Shown: piece after piece, positions 63,501-64,000 of the stretch
How the letters are laid out: each line of letters begins with the position of its first letter
Numbering within the stretch: position 1 is the stretch's first letter
Source: Ophiura sarsii
Lineage: Eukaryota; Echinodermata; Ophiuroidea; Amphilepidida; Ophiuridae
Direction: 5' to 3'
Assembly: GCA_035610835.1 (NCBI GenBank)
Contig: CM069459.1
Span: 53,495,755 to 53,559,754 of the forward strand
DNA length: 64,000 nt
Made by a program: the position numbers and the translations under genes
The notes under the pieces: generated by a model
The model's input: only the letters and a program-made list of their open reading frames with translations
Database searches by the model: none
Told to the model about the DNA's origin: nothing

Positions 63501-64000
63501 TGTTTTATATGCTGGATTTGCTTAGCCTGCCGGCATCATCTGTATGCTTGCCCACACGGACACCACTGCTGGCGTTGACCGTATAAATTACGCCATTTTT
63601 TTTCTCGAAAATGTCACAAAAATGTACCGTTCTTTTAAAAATAAGGAGTATAATCACATTACAAACACATTTTGTGCGAGAGAAACACACACATTTGGCA
63701 AAAATGGCACAATAAAAATCCGTTCGTTATAAATAAATGGATATGGTTAAATAATAAAACTATCACAATTTGGATCTCTGTGGCGTGCATAGGTTGGCCA
63801 TGTCGTTGGCAATCGGAAATCACGGGTTCGATTTTCGAATATTCCTTGTTATCCTTTTATTTTTCTATTTTTTAAACTTGATGGTGGATTAATGTAACAT
63901 CATTGTTATGTCAATTTTTATCAATTATAAAGGTCGCCCATGCGTTTATAGTTTTCTTTTTATTTATTTATCTATCATAAATGTCTCCTTGATTTATTTA

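Larger units (their letters stand above)
53674..64000. other. Region after the gap: no protein gene supported
   Basis: Holds a TA-flanked element, G/C homopolymer blocks near 54.97-55.75 kb, a palindromic element at 56.15-56.6 kb, a BEL/Pao relic, a two-unit repeat at 59.6 kb and degenerate tRNA-like sequences. Stretches 56.6-58.1 and 59.9-61.5 kb look unremarkable. Confidence 0.55.

Overview
The window is from an animal genome with introns and is AT-rich and heavily loaded with transposons. The one clear gene system is a tandem array of cell-surface receptor genes, all on the + strand. The protein order is signal peptide, two scavenger-receptor cysteine-rich (SRCR) domains, one WSC domain, one sushi/CCP domain, one transmembrane helix and a tyrosine-rich cytoplasmic tail. 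The SRCR expansion, the MITE-rich background and the CR1/L2-like, RTE-like and BEL/Pao-like relics suggest a marine invertebrate. A non-vertebrate deuterostome such as an echinoderm is my best guess, but the sequence alone does not prove it.

Layout. Gene A (542-16650, 5' end outside the window) supplies the last SRCR exon, WSC, sushi, transmembrane and tail exons. Gene B (23237-45845) is complete in nine exons: their lengths sum to 2166 nt, an uninterrupted 721-codon frame plus stop. Gene C (51893-53346 visible) supplies the signal peptide and first SRCR domain, then stops at a 100-N assembly gap (53574-53673); no further exons are seen to the window end. Large blocks upstream of B (about 21.4-23.3 kb) and C (about 49.0-52.0 kb) are paralogous, so the array arose by segmental duplication.

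A and B have nearly the same ectodomain modules but unrelated-looking tails. A's tail carries two relaxed ITAM-like tyrosine pairs and a YxN motif. B's tail carries 14 tyrosines, including four copies of Y-x-Y-A-[D/E]-[I/V]. Homology between A and B runs up to the transmembrane exon and then stops. This is the pattern of paired immune receptors (shared ectodomain, different signalling tails); that function is inference. Gene A also has a 1-nt deletion in its WSC exon, so it may be a pseudogene or may skip that phase-symmetric exon.

Introns and intergenic DNA are mostly mobile elements. Because the paralogues act as an empty-site control, several insertions can be defined to the base: a 2.77 kb TA-flanked element in intron 1 of B, a 3.94 kb palindromic composite with a LINE core in intron 7 of A, a tRNA-derived SINE with a 10-bp target duplication in A, a LINE in intron 7 of B, and hAT-like (8-bp TSD), Harbinger-like (TTA/TAA TSD) and mariner-like (TA TSD) MITEs. 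The last 10 kb (53.7-64 kb) shows no protein gene I can support, only repeat relics (one BEL/Pao fragment, degenerate tRNA-like sequences).
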